Of a stretch of DNA of 64,000 nt, positions 20,133 through 32,387 are shown one piece after another. The stretch is from NCBI GenBank assembly GCA_038503075.1, contig JBCAML010000009.1, positions 992,001-1,056,000 of the forward strand, in the 5' to 3' direction. Positions within the stretch are counted from its first letter, which is position 1; every line of letters starts with the position of its first letter. Position numbers and translations under genes: made by a program. The notes under the pieces were generated by a model that did not search any database, had not been told where the DNA came from, and saw only the letters and a program-made list of their open reading frames with translations. This DNA is from Gyromitra esculenta. Its lineage: Eukaryota; Ascomycota; Pezizomycetes; Pezizales; Discinaceae.

Positions 20133-21717
20133 CTTTTCTACCACAACAAGAAATCAACTCACTACATGTACTCTAAGCCTAGGATCTTGGCAAAGAAACC
20201 CTTTTGCTATTCTACGGCATCGCTTCTTCTCGCTTTCTAGCTTGATACTTTTCTTCCCGGAGTCTAAGTAAAGTGATAAGTGATACCTTATTAAGACGTG
20301 AAGAATCATATAAATCATCTCTCTATGGCTATAAGCAGGAGGCTGGCAGCAGGAAGACATAGCTGCAAGAGACATGCGATAAAATGAGTAACTGAGCTTT
20401 TGTGAATGTATTGGACACCCCATCACATATGATTTCTCTTTTGGCAGGAGATCGCCACTATTGGATATTTGTGTCTGCATGACAATCACAGTTTGAGTTA
20501 GAGAACCCGTCAGACTAAGTAGAATAAATCACATATTTGAGAGCAAGATATTTTTAATAATATTGAAGTTTTTGGAACTTCAACCCATTCCTAGAACCCT
20601 CAAAATATTGATACCATTTTCTACTCATGTTTCAAAATTTAACCGATGAGTGAGAAGGGTGTTTTCCCATTCATTCAAACAAGCAGGGGTATTCGGTAAT
20701 GAAATTTGTGATCAGATTTATTTAAACCCTTCCAAACGAGTGGTATTTCAATTACACACTTGGAGTAGCAAATTGATTCAGTCGTACTTTTGTTGTTGTT
20801 TATTCATTAGGTACATTCACCCCGAAGGTTACGGCACTCTTAAAAAATCAAAATCGCAAAAAATCAAAATCAAAATCAAAAATCAAAACTCAAAATCAAA
20901 ACTCAAAATCACAAAACCAAACTTTCCCAACTTAAACAATTTTTTTCCCATATACCACATCCGCTATCTTTCTCTTTTTCGCCCTTTTCATCTGTTCCAA
21001 CCACTTCTCCCCCAACACCTTTCTCACCATAGTTCTTCACACATCCATCCCCAATAATCATACTTTGTCAATTTTACCCTATGAACAGCCATTGCCCATC
21101 GATCTATATTCTCACACAACTTAGCCTCTCCGTCATACTTCTCACCCTCATCCCTCGCCATCATAAAATATCCCTTCGCAGCCTCATCCCACTTGCCATG
21201 TCTCTCCCTTGCCCTTTTTTCCGCTTGTATTGTATTCAGTCGTACTTGGTTAGTAGTAGTAGAGGAAAAGTTGATGGACCAGACGACATGTGGTAGAGGT
21301 AAATATACTATAGATGGGAGCAAAAACAGTATTCACCAAAAATTATAGTATTTAGTTGCCTAAGATATTGAACACCAAACACGCCTTAACTAGTTATTGA
21401 ACCCTTTGAAAACAGAGACATCCATGACGCAAGGTACAAATTCCAGGTAGAATAGCATTGTAACCTAGGGAGGAAGAGAGAGAGAGAGAGAGAGACGCCG
21501 TGAACCGAATAAAAAAACCGAGTGAAGATATAGGTTGACACTCCATCCGTCATAAAAGCCCACGCCATTTTTCGGTGAACAGTGAAAAGAAAATCCAAGT
21601 CATACTCCAATCGCAGCCTCTCGCCGAGTATGACAAAATTATAACAAACCGAAATTATAGAATTTAGTAGTGATAATGGTAGCGGAATAGTTGTAGAGTC
21701 GCGATCCCGTGGCGGGC

Positions 21718-23399
21718 TCAGTTATGCCCTTCGCGGATTGAATCGGTCGAGTTATTCCTATCCAGATGAGACCCTGCCTCTGATGCCCCAATGCTCTCGA
21801 CATCCCTTGTGAACTCGGTGCTCGTCAGGATACTGCCCAATGGTATTGACTTCGCAATTGGACCTATGCCTGAACCAGCTTCGATTTGCGTTATAACCTG
21901 GCCTGGCATTCTAGCTCGCTTTTCTCCATTAAGATCCCGGAAAGCAGAACCACGGCTCACAGAGTCACTCATAACGGTGCGACGGCATTCTGGACACCTG
22001 CTCCTCGATCTCGAGTCTTCATCGTCATCCTGATGCGTTACCCAGTGTAATACCAACACGGAAAACAAAACTGAGATCCCCACGGTTGTTAGCGACGGCC
22101 GAGTAATATTATTTGACAAAATGGAGGCTCACTATCAGCATTGCAAACGGCGAAGCAAACCCAGCCAGGCTCTCTACCACGAAGGATTAAGAGCGATATC
22201 AGATTCCTTCAGAAAAATCAGAAAATTGTATTAAGCAACATTATTTAGAGATCGAAATTGTATACCCTAGAGTTGAGAGGAGGGTTAAACAACTCCCAAT
22301 AAAGGTCCGTATGGCAACGCGGTGAAGACGAGCTTGCTTGGTCTCAACGCCATGTTTGAAGGTCCAAAGACCTAAGGCCTGAACGTTAGTAATATTTAGG
22401 AAAGTTATTAATAGCGAGATGGCACATACCGTGCAAGGGTTTGAGGAAGAGATATGTGAGATAAACCTGTTTAAAAAAACTCATCAGCATGCACGCGTTT
22501 GATCATTCTACAAGTGGTGAAAAGGGACTCCTACATTGATAACTAAATCGAATATAAGGAGTGGTATATTAGCAGCAAGCTTTAAGCCAATCTTGCATTG
22601 CCCATCCTCAGCAATTACCGCGTTGCGACTATAAATCAAAATTTATGTTAATCACCATCACACAGATGTTCATATTTGGGGGCGTACAAGACGAAGGTCA
22701 GTGTAATAATGACACAGTAGGGCAGCAGCATTCCAAATACATTGAAAAGAAACAGCTTATCCTTCCAACGAGTATCTCTATTACCACGGACAATGAATAC
22801 CTGCCATAATCAGCCATACTCCAGTAGTTACAGAAAAACAAATAGAAAAGTTTATTACCTTCTCAACCAAAAAGAAATACATCAGCACCTTAGAGCTGAG
22901 ATAACAGACCAAGCATAACAAAATCCCGGCATCACAAGCAGCATAGCTACTGTTGAGGCCGAAGCTCGCCTGCAAGATCGTGCTGGATAGCACAAATGCC
23001 CAGCTGTCTGCGAATATACTCAAAATCACTAGACGAAAAGCCTCGTTATCAAGTCAGTCGGTTACTCATAAGAGATTATCGAGAGGCAAACTAACACCAG
23101 CGGGCCAAAGGCATATCTATCATGCGACGCACAGTGATAAGACGCCTCGCCAGACAAAAGCTCACAACGGTAATAGCAATCATAGCAAGCGAGATGCTAG
23201 ACACAAAGGAACCCGTCGCAATCGGTTTTCCGGCCTGCCTATTCGCCCCATTCACATCTTCGTACGCACGCGGGATCAGCGATCTCACGGTAGGATAACT
23301 GGATTCCATCATGACCCTAAATGGGTCTTGCTCGACAGAGCGGGAACCCGAAAAGGAATGCCTTGGTGAAGGATCGAGTCCAAGCAGGTACGTAGGCAT
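21718..23399 (-). CDS. Fungal seven-TM integral membrane protein
   Basis: Exons (minus) 23399-23096, 23028-22859, 22800-22688, 22628-22535, 22466-22430, 22371-22266, 22206-22133, 22070-21718; 416 aa. Seven hydrophobic segments are visible, among them SISLAMIAITVVSFCLA, GILLCLVCYLSSKVLMYFF, LFLFNVFGMLLPYCVIITL, PLLIFDLVINVYLTYLFL and ILFSVLVLHWVTHQ. The signature RGNRDTRWKDKLFLFNVFG after TM3 and the Cys-Lys-Ile-Gly before TM5 recur in a large uncharacterised family of filamentous fungi. The C-terminal tail (about 110 residues) is hydrophilic, with Ser/Arg- and Asp-rich stretches. No ligand or role is known from sequence; receptor-like topology is only a possibility. Seven introns in 1.7 kb make this the most intron-dense gene here relative to its length. 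Confidence 0.8.
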
Positions 23400-26300
23400 G
23401 CACGTATATTGATGTTTTAATTTTTGACGCTAATGTTAACGATGGATGAAGATGACAATGGCGATGATGATGACGATGGGATTATAGGTGGTACGATAGG
23501 ACGGAAACAAGATGAGAGGTGAGGTGGAGGGTGGGCGAATGAAAGTGGGAAAGATGAGCGTAGAATGTATGGGGGGATGTGCGATCGTCAACCAAAGATT
23601 GGCGAACGACGATTCTACACTAGAGATTTAACAGATTGGCCACCTACCCTCGGTGCTGCTCCGGCTGTCTAGATTTTCTGCTGCTACAGGGAGCCTTTTA
23701 ATATTTCGCTCCAACCTGTTCCGCGGTTCCAATGTTGTGGGTGGCCCTTGCCCCTCAATCCCCCACTGGCCAGAGCCACGGGATGACATGACATGGTTTT
23801 CAGGATCCACACCGCCAGCTGGTTCACTGAACGGATAGATCTTGGGAACCCTCCCTGTCAGCCAGCTCCACAATCTATGGATTCAAAGGCTGGGTATTGT
23901 ATGTAACAGGCAAAGCTGCTTGGATACCACATGGAGAACCTGAAAATGCATGTTCGACTGGGTCGAGGGTTTCTGGTTGGCTGGATCTAGCCATACCAAC
24001 CTATTTATCGGTCAACCAGATATCCTTGTTTTCAGGTTCTTCGTGATGGACTCGAGTACCTGTACTCTTGCTCGCCACGGTGTGCTCGACTTACCTTCAA
24101 AATTTGGTTGCCAAGCTCATCATGGAGGGTTTATTCTCCATTACATTGCAGTTTACTGCCAGTACCACTCAGTCGAGAGCTGTTCGTCAACTGCAAACCA
24201 TCTCTGATGCGTCTCGTTGTTTGAGGAACCCCATTCTCCACGTCCATATGGTGTTTACTCGTATCAATCTCGAGACTCCCGGAAATTAACCTCTCTTTGA
24301 CAGATCACGGCCAAGGATCTGGTCCCACAAAATAAGCTTTTGGTGTGTTGGGGGCTTGGGGGTTGCCAACTTCGGTCAAGCCCTTCGCTTGCAGCCGTGC
24401 GCCATTTGCCCGTGCAATCAGCACGCGAGGCGAGGGTGCAGGTTTCACACAACCTGGTTGGAGCGGTCAGCTCCGTCGCTCCACCCCACCCCAACCCAAC
24501 CCCTGGGTCTCCCGGTTCTCAGCTGCTGCCGCGGGCTTGCTTTGGTCGATCGTACCCCCTTTCGCCAAAGAGTGCAAGGTATATATTAGCGAGAACACCT
24601 TCGAGCCACCCAGCCAACATCCTTTTCCTCTTTTCTGACATCTCCTGTCAAAGCCGACCCGTCACATCAGCCTCGATTTCCAGACTCAACAACAGGGGTT
24701 CAAGGATCCGGAGTGTAAATCCGGAATGGCGGAACTATCCGCTCAGTGAAACGGTACGCAGATCACGCGAGCCAAAAGAGTACTATTATTCTAAGAAACG
24801 GTGGTTGAACATTGCTATAGGTAGGTGCAGTAGGGTATACTCGTACTCCATTGACGTTTGTGAAATGGACCAGGTTCCCATACCCTGCAAAATCGTGTTC
24901 AATGTACGTACTCACGTTGCCAGATTTAAAATTCGTCACGTGACTGGATTCTGGTGAAGAACTCTGGCACCATGAGTATGGTATTGTATCGAACGCAAGG
25001 GCAGTCCACTTCACAAACGTCAACGAAATACAAGTATATGTCAAGACAATCTATAATACGCGATGCAAACCCAACATAGCAATAGCATAGATCAAGTACC
25101 CTGCATAAATTATAGCCTTCAGGTGCATTTTCGACAGCATGTCCAGAGGACCATATGTAAATAAAGGTACATGTCACAAATCCAGCTTCGAAGTTTGGAC
25201 CAGACGAATACACAGCTGGCAATCCCAAGCAGATTGTGGCTCACAGGGACCGTCCAATGGCAGCTGTACTAGGCATGTTGGGAACTGTTGGAACAAGCCA
25301 TGCACCACTACACGCAAGTATCATCTTAGATGTGGAATCGGTCATATTATGAAGCCAAAACAGTGACAATTTGATAGCTGTTAGTATCTTTTCATTTATT
25401 ATTATTATAATCGGTCTAGTTGGTTTAGGGTTGTTTCATGATAATTTTAATCTCTAGTCTGGTGTGGCTTCTTGCAAAACTCGCTGGTATTTAATGAACA
25501 CCTAAGCTTAAGTAACTGTATACGTATAAGCTCAGACGCATGAATTATTAACCTAAAATATATATATATAATCCATATACTCTCCCCTTCAAAATCATGC
25601 CATTACACGTATATCTCTCTGGCTAATGTAAGAATCGAAAGGTTTCCCCTCACGAACATCGCAAACTTTTCCCTCCCCTGAGAGCGAAAGAGCCCATTTG
25701 ATACATACCAGAAACCCTGCGGTATACAATAGTTAAGGCACATGCAGTAGGTGATTGGTACAAACCTAGCAAGGAATCCGTTCTCAAAAACTTATATTCG
25801 ATCTTCCTCTATAAATATTACAGAAGCTTCCAGGCTTAACTAGCCACTCTAAATACACCATGTAGCTAAAGAGGGCAAAATCAAACATACATGTCCCTTG
25901 ATGTTCGAATGTCTGTGGTATCTGTGTACCCTAGAGTGGAGGCATTTCCTCTTCCCGCTCTCCCGGATCCTTGGAACAGTCATAAATTGACCCTTAGATC
26001 TGTTTACCCCACCGCATCTCGCTGCAAGCAGCCACCGCCCACCGTAATTAATCGAATGACTTTCAGGCTAATTTATTATGTCCTTAAAGAGCTTGCCGTA
26101 ACGAAAACACATCGTAACCAACTAAAACGGTGCCGATCTTGGCGTTCGTTATAACAGGGCGCAACTGTAAGTACAGTCACTGGATGATTATAGTGGAGAT
26201 ATGGGATTTACAACTTATGGATCCTATTAGTTTCCCGAATTCAAGACATTTGCAGTAAGCATTGGCCATAGAATAATCCCTGCCAACTAACCTCGATTTC

Positions 26301-28355
26301 TGCTGGATGCTGTGAACATTCTACAGCCCCAGAACACCTGCTTTGAGTCTTCAGTGGCCTCATTAGTTGTTTCAGTTGTTATTTCACGATCCTAAGTCTG
26401 TGTATATCGGTCGTATTGTTACTGCTCCGCTATCTTAGAGTTTGGAAATCTTCGCGACTTCTTACGAGGTACGAACACCTGAGGGTCAAAGTTAGTACGT
26501 TTATGTGGTCCCATATTAGTGGGTGGTTCAACCGTTCCATCCCTGGTCAAAGGTAACATAAATGCTAACTTCAATTAGTACAAGCATATGAGAGCGGCCG
26601 GGCAGCCAGCCGCGGAAATGGGTGCGCAAAGTTTCTCTTCCGATACCCAGCCGTTCCAACTCCAACTTCAAACCCATGCAGCAGCAAGCAGAATTGATGT
26701 GCCCAATCCTTTAAGGCTTGGGAACAGTTATTGGAGATTTAGGGGTGTGGCCCTAGAATTGCCCTAGGTGTCGAAGACAAAATGGCTTAATTACCATTTT
26801 GAATAAGCGAACTCTAGCCTGAGCCCGATACCGCCTACAACAAGAGGAAAGTAATTATAGTAAGGATCCAGGGAAAAGTGGGGGGCTGCAACCGGGGCCG
26901 CACGCAAGCCCAGGCAGCGAGGACTATACCAGCTACGGCACAAAACGATGCCTCCGGATCGATATAGCCGCCATAATCATAGCAAGTTATGAGGAAGGGT
27001 AATCAAACGTGGATGAATAGGCCAGTTTGTGACACGGATGATGGCTTTATGGCAGTCTCTTAACCAATAATTTGAGTCAAGCGAACGCAAGCTGAGTTTT
27101 CGGTACCAGTTTCTAGCGGACTGAAGTAAACCTCGGAGTTAGGCATATTTATTGAAGTGGATTAAAACTATGCTCTCTCTTGAACTCGAGATATATCCTA
27201 TATATCCTACTACTTATAAATAAATATATGTCTTGAAAAATTCGACAGAGCTTGAGAGTAAACACGTATACATGTAGTAAATTTGAAGCTTCCAGCTTTA
27301 TTCTATATAGTACTCCTCTGTCATCCTATCAAAAATATATGTAGGGACTTCTTCATCCCCATATTCCATACTTTGCGGCCACATCTATCGAAGGATGTGG
27401 GTTAAGGTGGGGTGGTTTGACATATATATACATGCGCATATCATATTAAGGTAGCTCTCAAAGGACATATTACTAAAGGCATGTCTAGAATAGGTACTGT
27501 CATGGATGGCGGATTTTTCCGTAAAAAAAAGTCAATATGTTAGTTTTGTTATCATGTTTTAATAAATTCAGACCACGATACCTTCCATTCACAGAATACA
27601 TAACATATCCAAAACAGGTTTAAAACTAGCTACGTTGGGATACAAGGAGGGATATGATACATGTATCTATCATAAGACATCGATCTTAATTATTGCTTCC
27701 GACTAAAAAAACAGAAGGCGATTGCTATTGCGGTTAGGCGGATTCGCTATCAAATCTTTCTAAGACTTTTCTTAGTTCCTAGATTGGCATGGTTGCCCCT
27801 CCCTAGTTACAAGAATTCGGTAAAGTGTTAACCTCAAGCTCGTAGCCTAGTGCATCCATTCTGGATATAGGTACTATGGCTTATTCCTTGCATATGCCTT
27901 GAGTACGAGTTCCTTGAAACCTCAACAATCTAAGACCAAAAGCTTGTCGAATTTATCATCGTAACGTTAGCTTTAGATACGGTGGCTTTTTTCTGGTCAA
28001 CATCTTACTAGTTATTGTTTGCTTTAATAGTTGATTTAGAAAGTCTAGCGCAGGCACCGCAATCCCAATCCCAATTTCAAATTTTGACATTGATATTGTC
28101 TGTGACCGGTTGACGGTTTCTAGTTCACAAACGCGTGAAGTGATTAGGGTTGACGGCAGACGAGTAAACTATTTTTCTCCGGATGTCGCAGGCTGTAAGT
28201 TCGTCTAACGGTAGATACATTTATATGCGGTTTAAATGTGCCTTGTGACGAATAAAAACAAAAACAAAGGAAGATACGTGTATGTATGTATATGGCTTGC
28301 GATCGTAAGTCTTAAGCTTGACTACATGTATCTGGCCAACCAACACATCGCTATA

Positions 28356-28469
28356 CAAGCGTATGAGGTGTGGGGTTGGAACAGCCAGGGTACAGAAAAA
28401 TAGTTTTTCATAACTTAATCGTTGCGGCTGAATATCCTGGCCGTCTCAACTTCACCCCCTATATGCTTG
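28356..28469. mobile_element. 114-bp MITE, CAAGCGTATG family, copy 1
   Basis: It begins CAAGCGTATGAGG and ends CATATGCTTG... read inwards, with arms of about 35 bp and flanking TA. The central sequence TTTTTCATAACTTAATCG is shared with copy 2 at 29323-29450 in the opposite orientation. Confidence 0.7.
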
Positions 28470-28770
28470 TACGTAACCCTCGACGTCAAGTCCCTCTTTT
28501 TTAGAGTTACATGTAGCTCCAGTCCGGGATTAAAGAAAGGAGAGGGAAACGGGGGGTAGATGGACCGTATAAATCGGGACAGAATTTAGGGCAATTATGT
28601 ATTATTACTTTTCTTCTACTTTTGCAGTTAACACTTGCGATATCAAAGGGAGTAGGGGAAATGTATGGGAAGAGAGGGGAGGTATGAGTCAAGACGGAAA
28701 ATGTTTTGTGAGACAGATGTTTTATGTTTTATGTTTGGATGTGTTGTGTTTGTGTTTTGTTTTTGTTTTT

Positions 28771-28797
28771 GCTGTTGCTGTTGCTGTTGCTGTTGCT
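28771..28797. repeat. TTGCTG microsatellite
   Basis: Four and a half tandem hexamers of the TTGCTG type, preceded by a GTTTT-rich tract. Confidence 0.8.
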
Positions 28798-28815
28798 TTC
28801 GAGTGTCTAAGAGTA

Positions 28816-28998
28816 CAGTCGCACCTCGTTATGCCGGACGCCTAGAATTCAGTGGATCTCGTACGGGATAGCAAATTTTCCTAAAGAATCCGGGACAGCA
28901 AATTCATTTTGCAGTAGAAAAAATGTTTTGTCAGGGCATTTTGTACGGGACAGCAAGGGATTTGGTATACTGAGTTCCGGCATAGCGAGGTGCGACTG
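28816..28998. mobile_element. 183-bp pogo/Tigger-like MITE
   Basis: The ends CAGTCGCACCTCGTTATGCC and, on the other strand, CAGTCGCACCTCGCTATGCC are near-perfect TIRs flanked by TA. The CAG...ACCTCGTT start resembles pogo/Tigger ends. Inside, the motif CGGGAYAGCAA occurs three times in direct orientation, possibly subterminal transposase-binding repeats. There is no coding capacity. Confidence 0.8.
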
Positions 28999-29322
28999 TA
29001 CCATAATCTATGGGCCCGGGTTGGGTGTACCTAGTGAATTAATAAACAGAAAATAAATGAAACATGTAGTTAACACCCGCGAATGAGTGACTCGAGTGAT
29101 ATTTCGTGATGTCATTTTTTTTGAGGAAAAATATCTCGTCTTGGGGGATAGCTAGAATACGGCTCACGGGATTCTTTTTTTCGTAGGGCATGTGTTGCTG
29201 AATTATTTTCGAGGTGTGATTCCCCATTTCCATGCTTGCGTTCCTGATTAGCAGGGCGGTGTTTGAAACACTCTATCCCTTATTTCGTCCAATGTCCTAG
29301 GAAAGTATAGAAGCTACATGTA

Positions 29323-29450
29323 CAAGTGTATGAGGAATGAAGTTGCAATTGGAATGGCTAGAATATTTAGCTGCGATGATTAAGTTATGAAAAACTTTTT
29401 TTTTGGTACTCTAGCGCTATAGCTGTTCCACTTCACTCCCCATACGCTTG
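29323..29450. mobile_element. 128-bp MITE, CAAGCGTATG family, copy 2
   Basis: Read on the minus strand it aligns with copy 1 (28356-28469) from end to end, with an added poly-T/A of nine near 29397. It is flanked by TA. Two copies of opposite orientation lie within 1 kb. Confidence 0.7.
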
Positions 29451-30852
29451 TATATACATGTATAGTATTATCACTCTATAAGAAGAGTTGGAGTAGGTAC
29501 TCGCCTTGAAATTATAAGAATATGGAACTCAGTCGAGACAGGGGTTGTTTGGGTATAAGTACATATACTCGGTTTTTTGGTAAGATTAGCTCCTCGATAA
29601 GAATGCGATTAGCAGAACTGACTGTATCCTTATAGGATAACTAAATTGTACTGCAATACCATGCATATGGGCTCTGATGGTCTCACGCTATTCGATATTC
29701 TATTGTATAGGCCTATAGCTAGGACCTGTCATCGAAATACGCGTTTGGGTTATGTTTTGCGTTAGACAGGCATCCGGGCAAGGGTGTATAAATGGGACAG
29801 CGAAATTAATTCTCGGCCACCATACAGATAACGTAGCATCATTGTATCCCTACACCTGGCACTCTACTCTAGTTGTGTCTCGCAAGTTTCTGCAGCCAGA
29901 TGCTACAAACCCCCGCTCTTGGTGCGGTGCCTCGTAGCTGGGGTTAGATCATGCCAGTAAAATAGACGATGTACTATTATAACATTAAACAACTTCGTTT
30001 GATAGCTTGGTGTTGAGTTGTTTGTGACTGCGCGGCCGCGTCACGTCGTGAACCTTCAACCTGTTAACGTTGGGCAACGTTAGCTAGAGCCCATGTATAG
30101 GGGAATTAGGGTCAAGAATTGTAACAAATCAAAGCAAAGAGGGCTGGAAAGTCGAGCTTGAGTTAATTAAAGTCGGATAGGCTATTTGAATACAATGCAC
30201 TACCCGGGCGGCGATTGATATCTCAGTTAATAATACGATGATGCCTCTACCGCACCACTGAAACTTAATACCGATTGTTGAACCTTTGCTTTGTTGTTGG
30301 AATGGACGTTTGGTTTTGTTGGATTCGGGAAGTTTGTTATGGCTCCTTCCGTAAACCAAGAAAAGAAAGTGTCAGTTAAGATTTGGGGGTGTGTGGCTAC
30401 TTCGACACTTTAGTTAAGGAAAGGTTTAGGGGTGTGGTATGAATTTAGATTTTTGCGAACCTACAGCTAGAGTGGCACGATGGTGGTCAAAAATTTCTCT
30501 ATTTGAGATAGACAAACTAGGAAAGAACGATTAAACACGTAGACTAGCTATTGTCCCACCAAGAAGACCATAGGTTTTGAAAGCACCGTTTTCAGGCGTT
30601 TGCGTCGACGCCGCAATGCTCAGCGAGACCACATCTAGTCTATATATATACACGGTTTTTCAAAATTCATCTGCACCAACAAAACGACGGCTGCATCATT
30701 CACCTGTGAACTCAAATAAAAATACTCGGAACCCTCGCATACGCCTATCCCTTAGACCTAACAAAGAAAGGAAAAAAAACATAAAAGGTCGCTACAAATC
30801 ACAAAAACGAAATACCTGCTAGGATAAACAACAATAATACAAATCAAACGCT

Positions 30853-32387
30853 CTAAGGTAAAATACTTTTGAGCTGAGTCTTTTGTTCGGATGTTAAGGA
30901 AGTAGGGAAAACGATCTATAATAGATAATTGTTAGTTTGCAATCTGGAGGGGGGGTAGAAGATGCACTAACATTAACCTTAACAAGTAGATTACCACGTT
31001 CTGTAGGGTTCTTCGATATCGGCATACCCTGCCCGGGAAAGTTTTCCTGCCAAGTTGGGGAAGTTGGCCCAGCATGTGAAACTTTTAGTTGCTTGCCGTC
31101 AATGGTGCTAATTTGCCTTGACCATCCGAGTAGGGCATCCTTCAGCGGAATAGAAATAGTGATTATAAGGTCATCTCCATCACGGACTAGATATTCGTGT
31201 GGTTTCTGTTTATTATTGTTAAAAGTTTTTCCTACCATGACTCTAGTGGCAAGTGTTAGACAAACTCACCTCCTCGATAATGAAATGCAAATCTTGTTTG
31301 GACCCATCGATCTCATCTCCGACGCCCTTGAACTTAAATTTAGAACCCGCCTTCATCCCGGGCTTAACAGGGATCTCCAAATCCTTATCCTCACGTGATA
31401 TTTTCCCATCGGCGTCGAAGGTTTTCCTTTTGACCCGTAACTTTTTCTTGGTTCCCTTAAATAACCTAAATCATGGTTAATATCAGATGGATTGTTGAAT
31501 TTCTCTTGGGTGTGAATAAAATAGAAATGTAGGAAATTAGCTATAGCGTTAAGAGAGTATAAACTCACTCTTCTAGCGTGAAACCGATATGCTTCTCTAG
31601 AACTGTTGACTCAGGAGTTTTACTCCGTCCGTTTCCTTCTCGCGAAGACCCAAACCTCTGCCCCCCTTGGAATCCGCCATGACTATGACCCCCCCGACCA
31701 CCACCAAGGGGACTCCCACCAGCGAACCCTGCGCCGAACCCACCAAAGTCAAAGTCATCAAAACCCTCCATTTTGGCAAAGTTGGCAAATATGTTTTCTG
31801 GATTTCCAGGCATAAAGTTTTTAAAGCCGGCGGATCCAGAGAATGAATGAGTGCGTCCTCCACCACCCATGCCCGGAAACCCTCCGGGGAAAGTATCCGC
31901 TCTGCCGAACGACGGGTGGTGGTTGCTTTGTGGGGGAGGCGACGACGTACCTCCACGGAGGAGGTATTCCAGGCCAAACTGATCGTATATTTTTCGTTTT
32001 TCTGGATCCGATAGAATCTCATATGCCTGAGAAATTTCTACGAGAAATCAGCTTTTGTCCCGGGTTTCTTTTATTTTCCTCTCCTTTTGTCTAAAAATGC
32101 GACTCTAAACGAAGGGATTAACATGCCTTTAAATTTCTCTGAAGCAATCTTGCTGTCTTTGTTTTTATCGGGGTGATATTTCAAAGCACCTTTTCTTCAA
32201 AGCCAGCCGTCAGTGCTGACCTCAACATTTGGATTTCCTGGAAGGAAATGGAAGGTTGCATGACTTGTCTTATGTGGTGGGGCGGAGATGGGGGCAAGCG
32301 AACTTACCGATAAGCCTTCTTTATGTCGTCGGAGGAGGCGTCCGCCTTGACACCTAACGTATCATACAGCTTTGATTCCTTTGCCAT
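30853..32387 (-). CDS. Class B DnaJ/Hsp40 co-chaperone (Sis1/Psi1-type)
   Basis: Exons (minus) 32387-32308, 32194-32127, 32037-31569, 31465-31270, 31205-30972, 30915-30853; 369 aa. The J domain is at residues 1-70, with the catalytic HPD in KYHPDK, then a Gly/Phe-rich region (about 85-200) and the two beta-barrel peptide-binding domains with LFKGTKKKLRVKRK and GDDLIITISIPLKDALLG. There is no CXXCXGXG zinc centre, so it is the Sis1/Psi1 (DNAJB) type. It stimulates Hsp70 ATPase and, in yeast, is tied to translation, prion propagation and nuclear protein quality control. Intron 2 (32126-32038) starts with GC (AAAG|GCATGT) rather than GT; no GT option keeps the frame. The last exon encodes only 20 residues (IVFPTSLTSEQ...). 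Confidence 0.93.

Larger units (their letters stand above)
17296..21717. other. Gene-poor region with small TIR elements
   Basis: No convincing gene lies in these 4.4 kb. It contains three inverted-repeat elements (18610-18779, 19143-19492, 20014-20132), an A/C-rich simple repeat based on AAAATC (about 20838-20925) and a GA run near 21475. Two copies of TACATGTA lie at about 17994 and 20163. Confidence 0.6.
23400..30852. other. Long gene-poor region with MITEs
   Basis: No gene could be supported in 7.4 kb. 24400-24640 is GC-rich with a TATA-like GTATATATTA near 24581 and looks like a promoter without a clear coding partner. Small elements lie at 28356-28469, 28816-28998 and 29323-29450, and a TTGCTG microsatellite near 28771. 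A 20-bp inverted match (TTGACGTTTGTGAARTGGAC) occurs at about 24851 and 25000. TACATGTA occurs six times. Confidence 0.55.

Noticed and set aside
24340..24957. 205-codon plus-strand open frame.
   Set aside because: No recognisable domain or fungal-type coding pattern; lies in a GC-rich promoter-like block.
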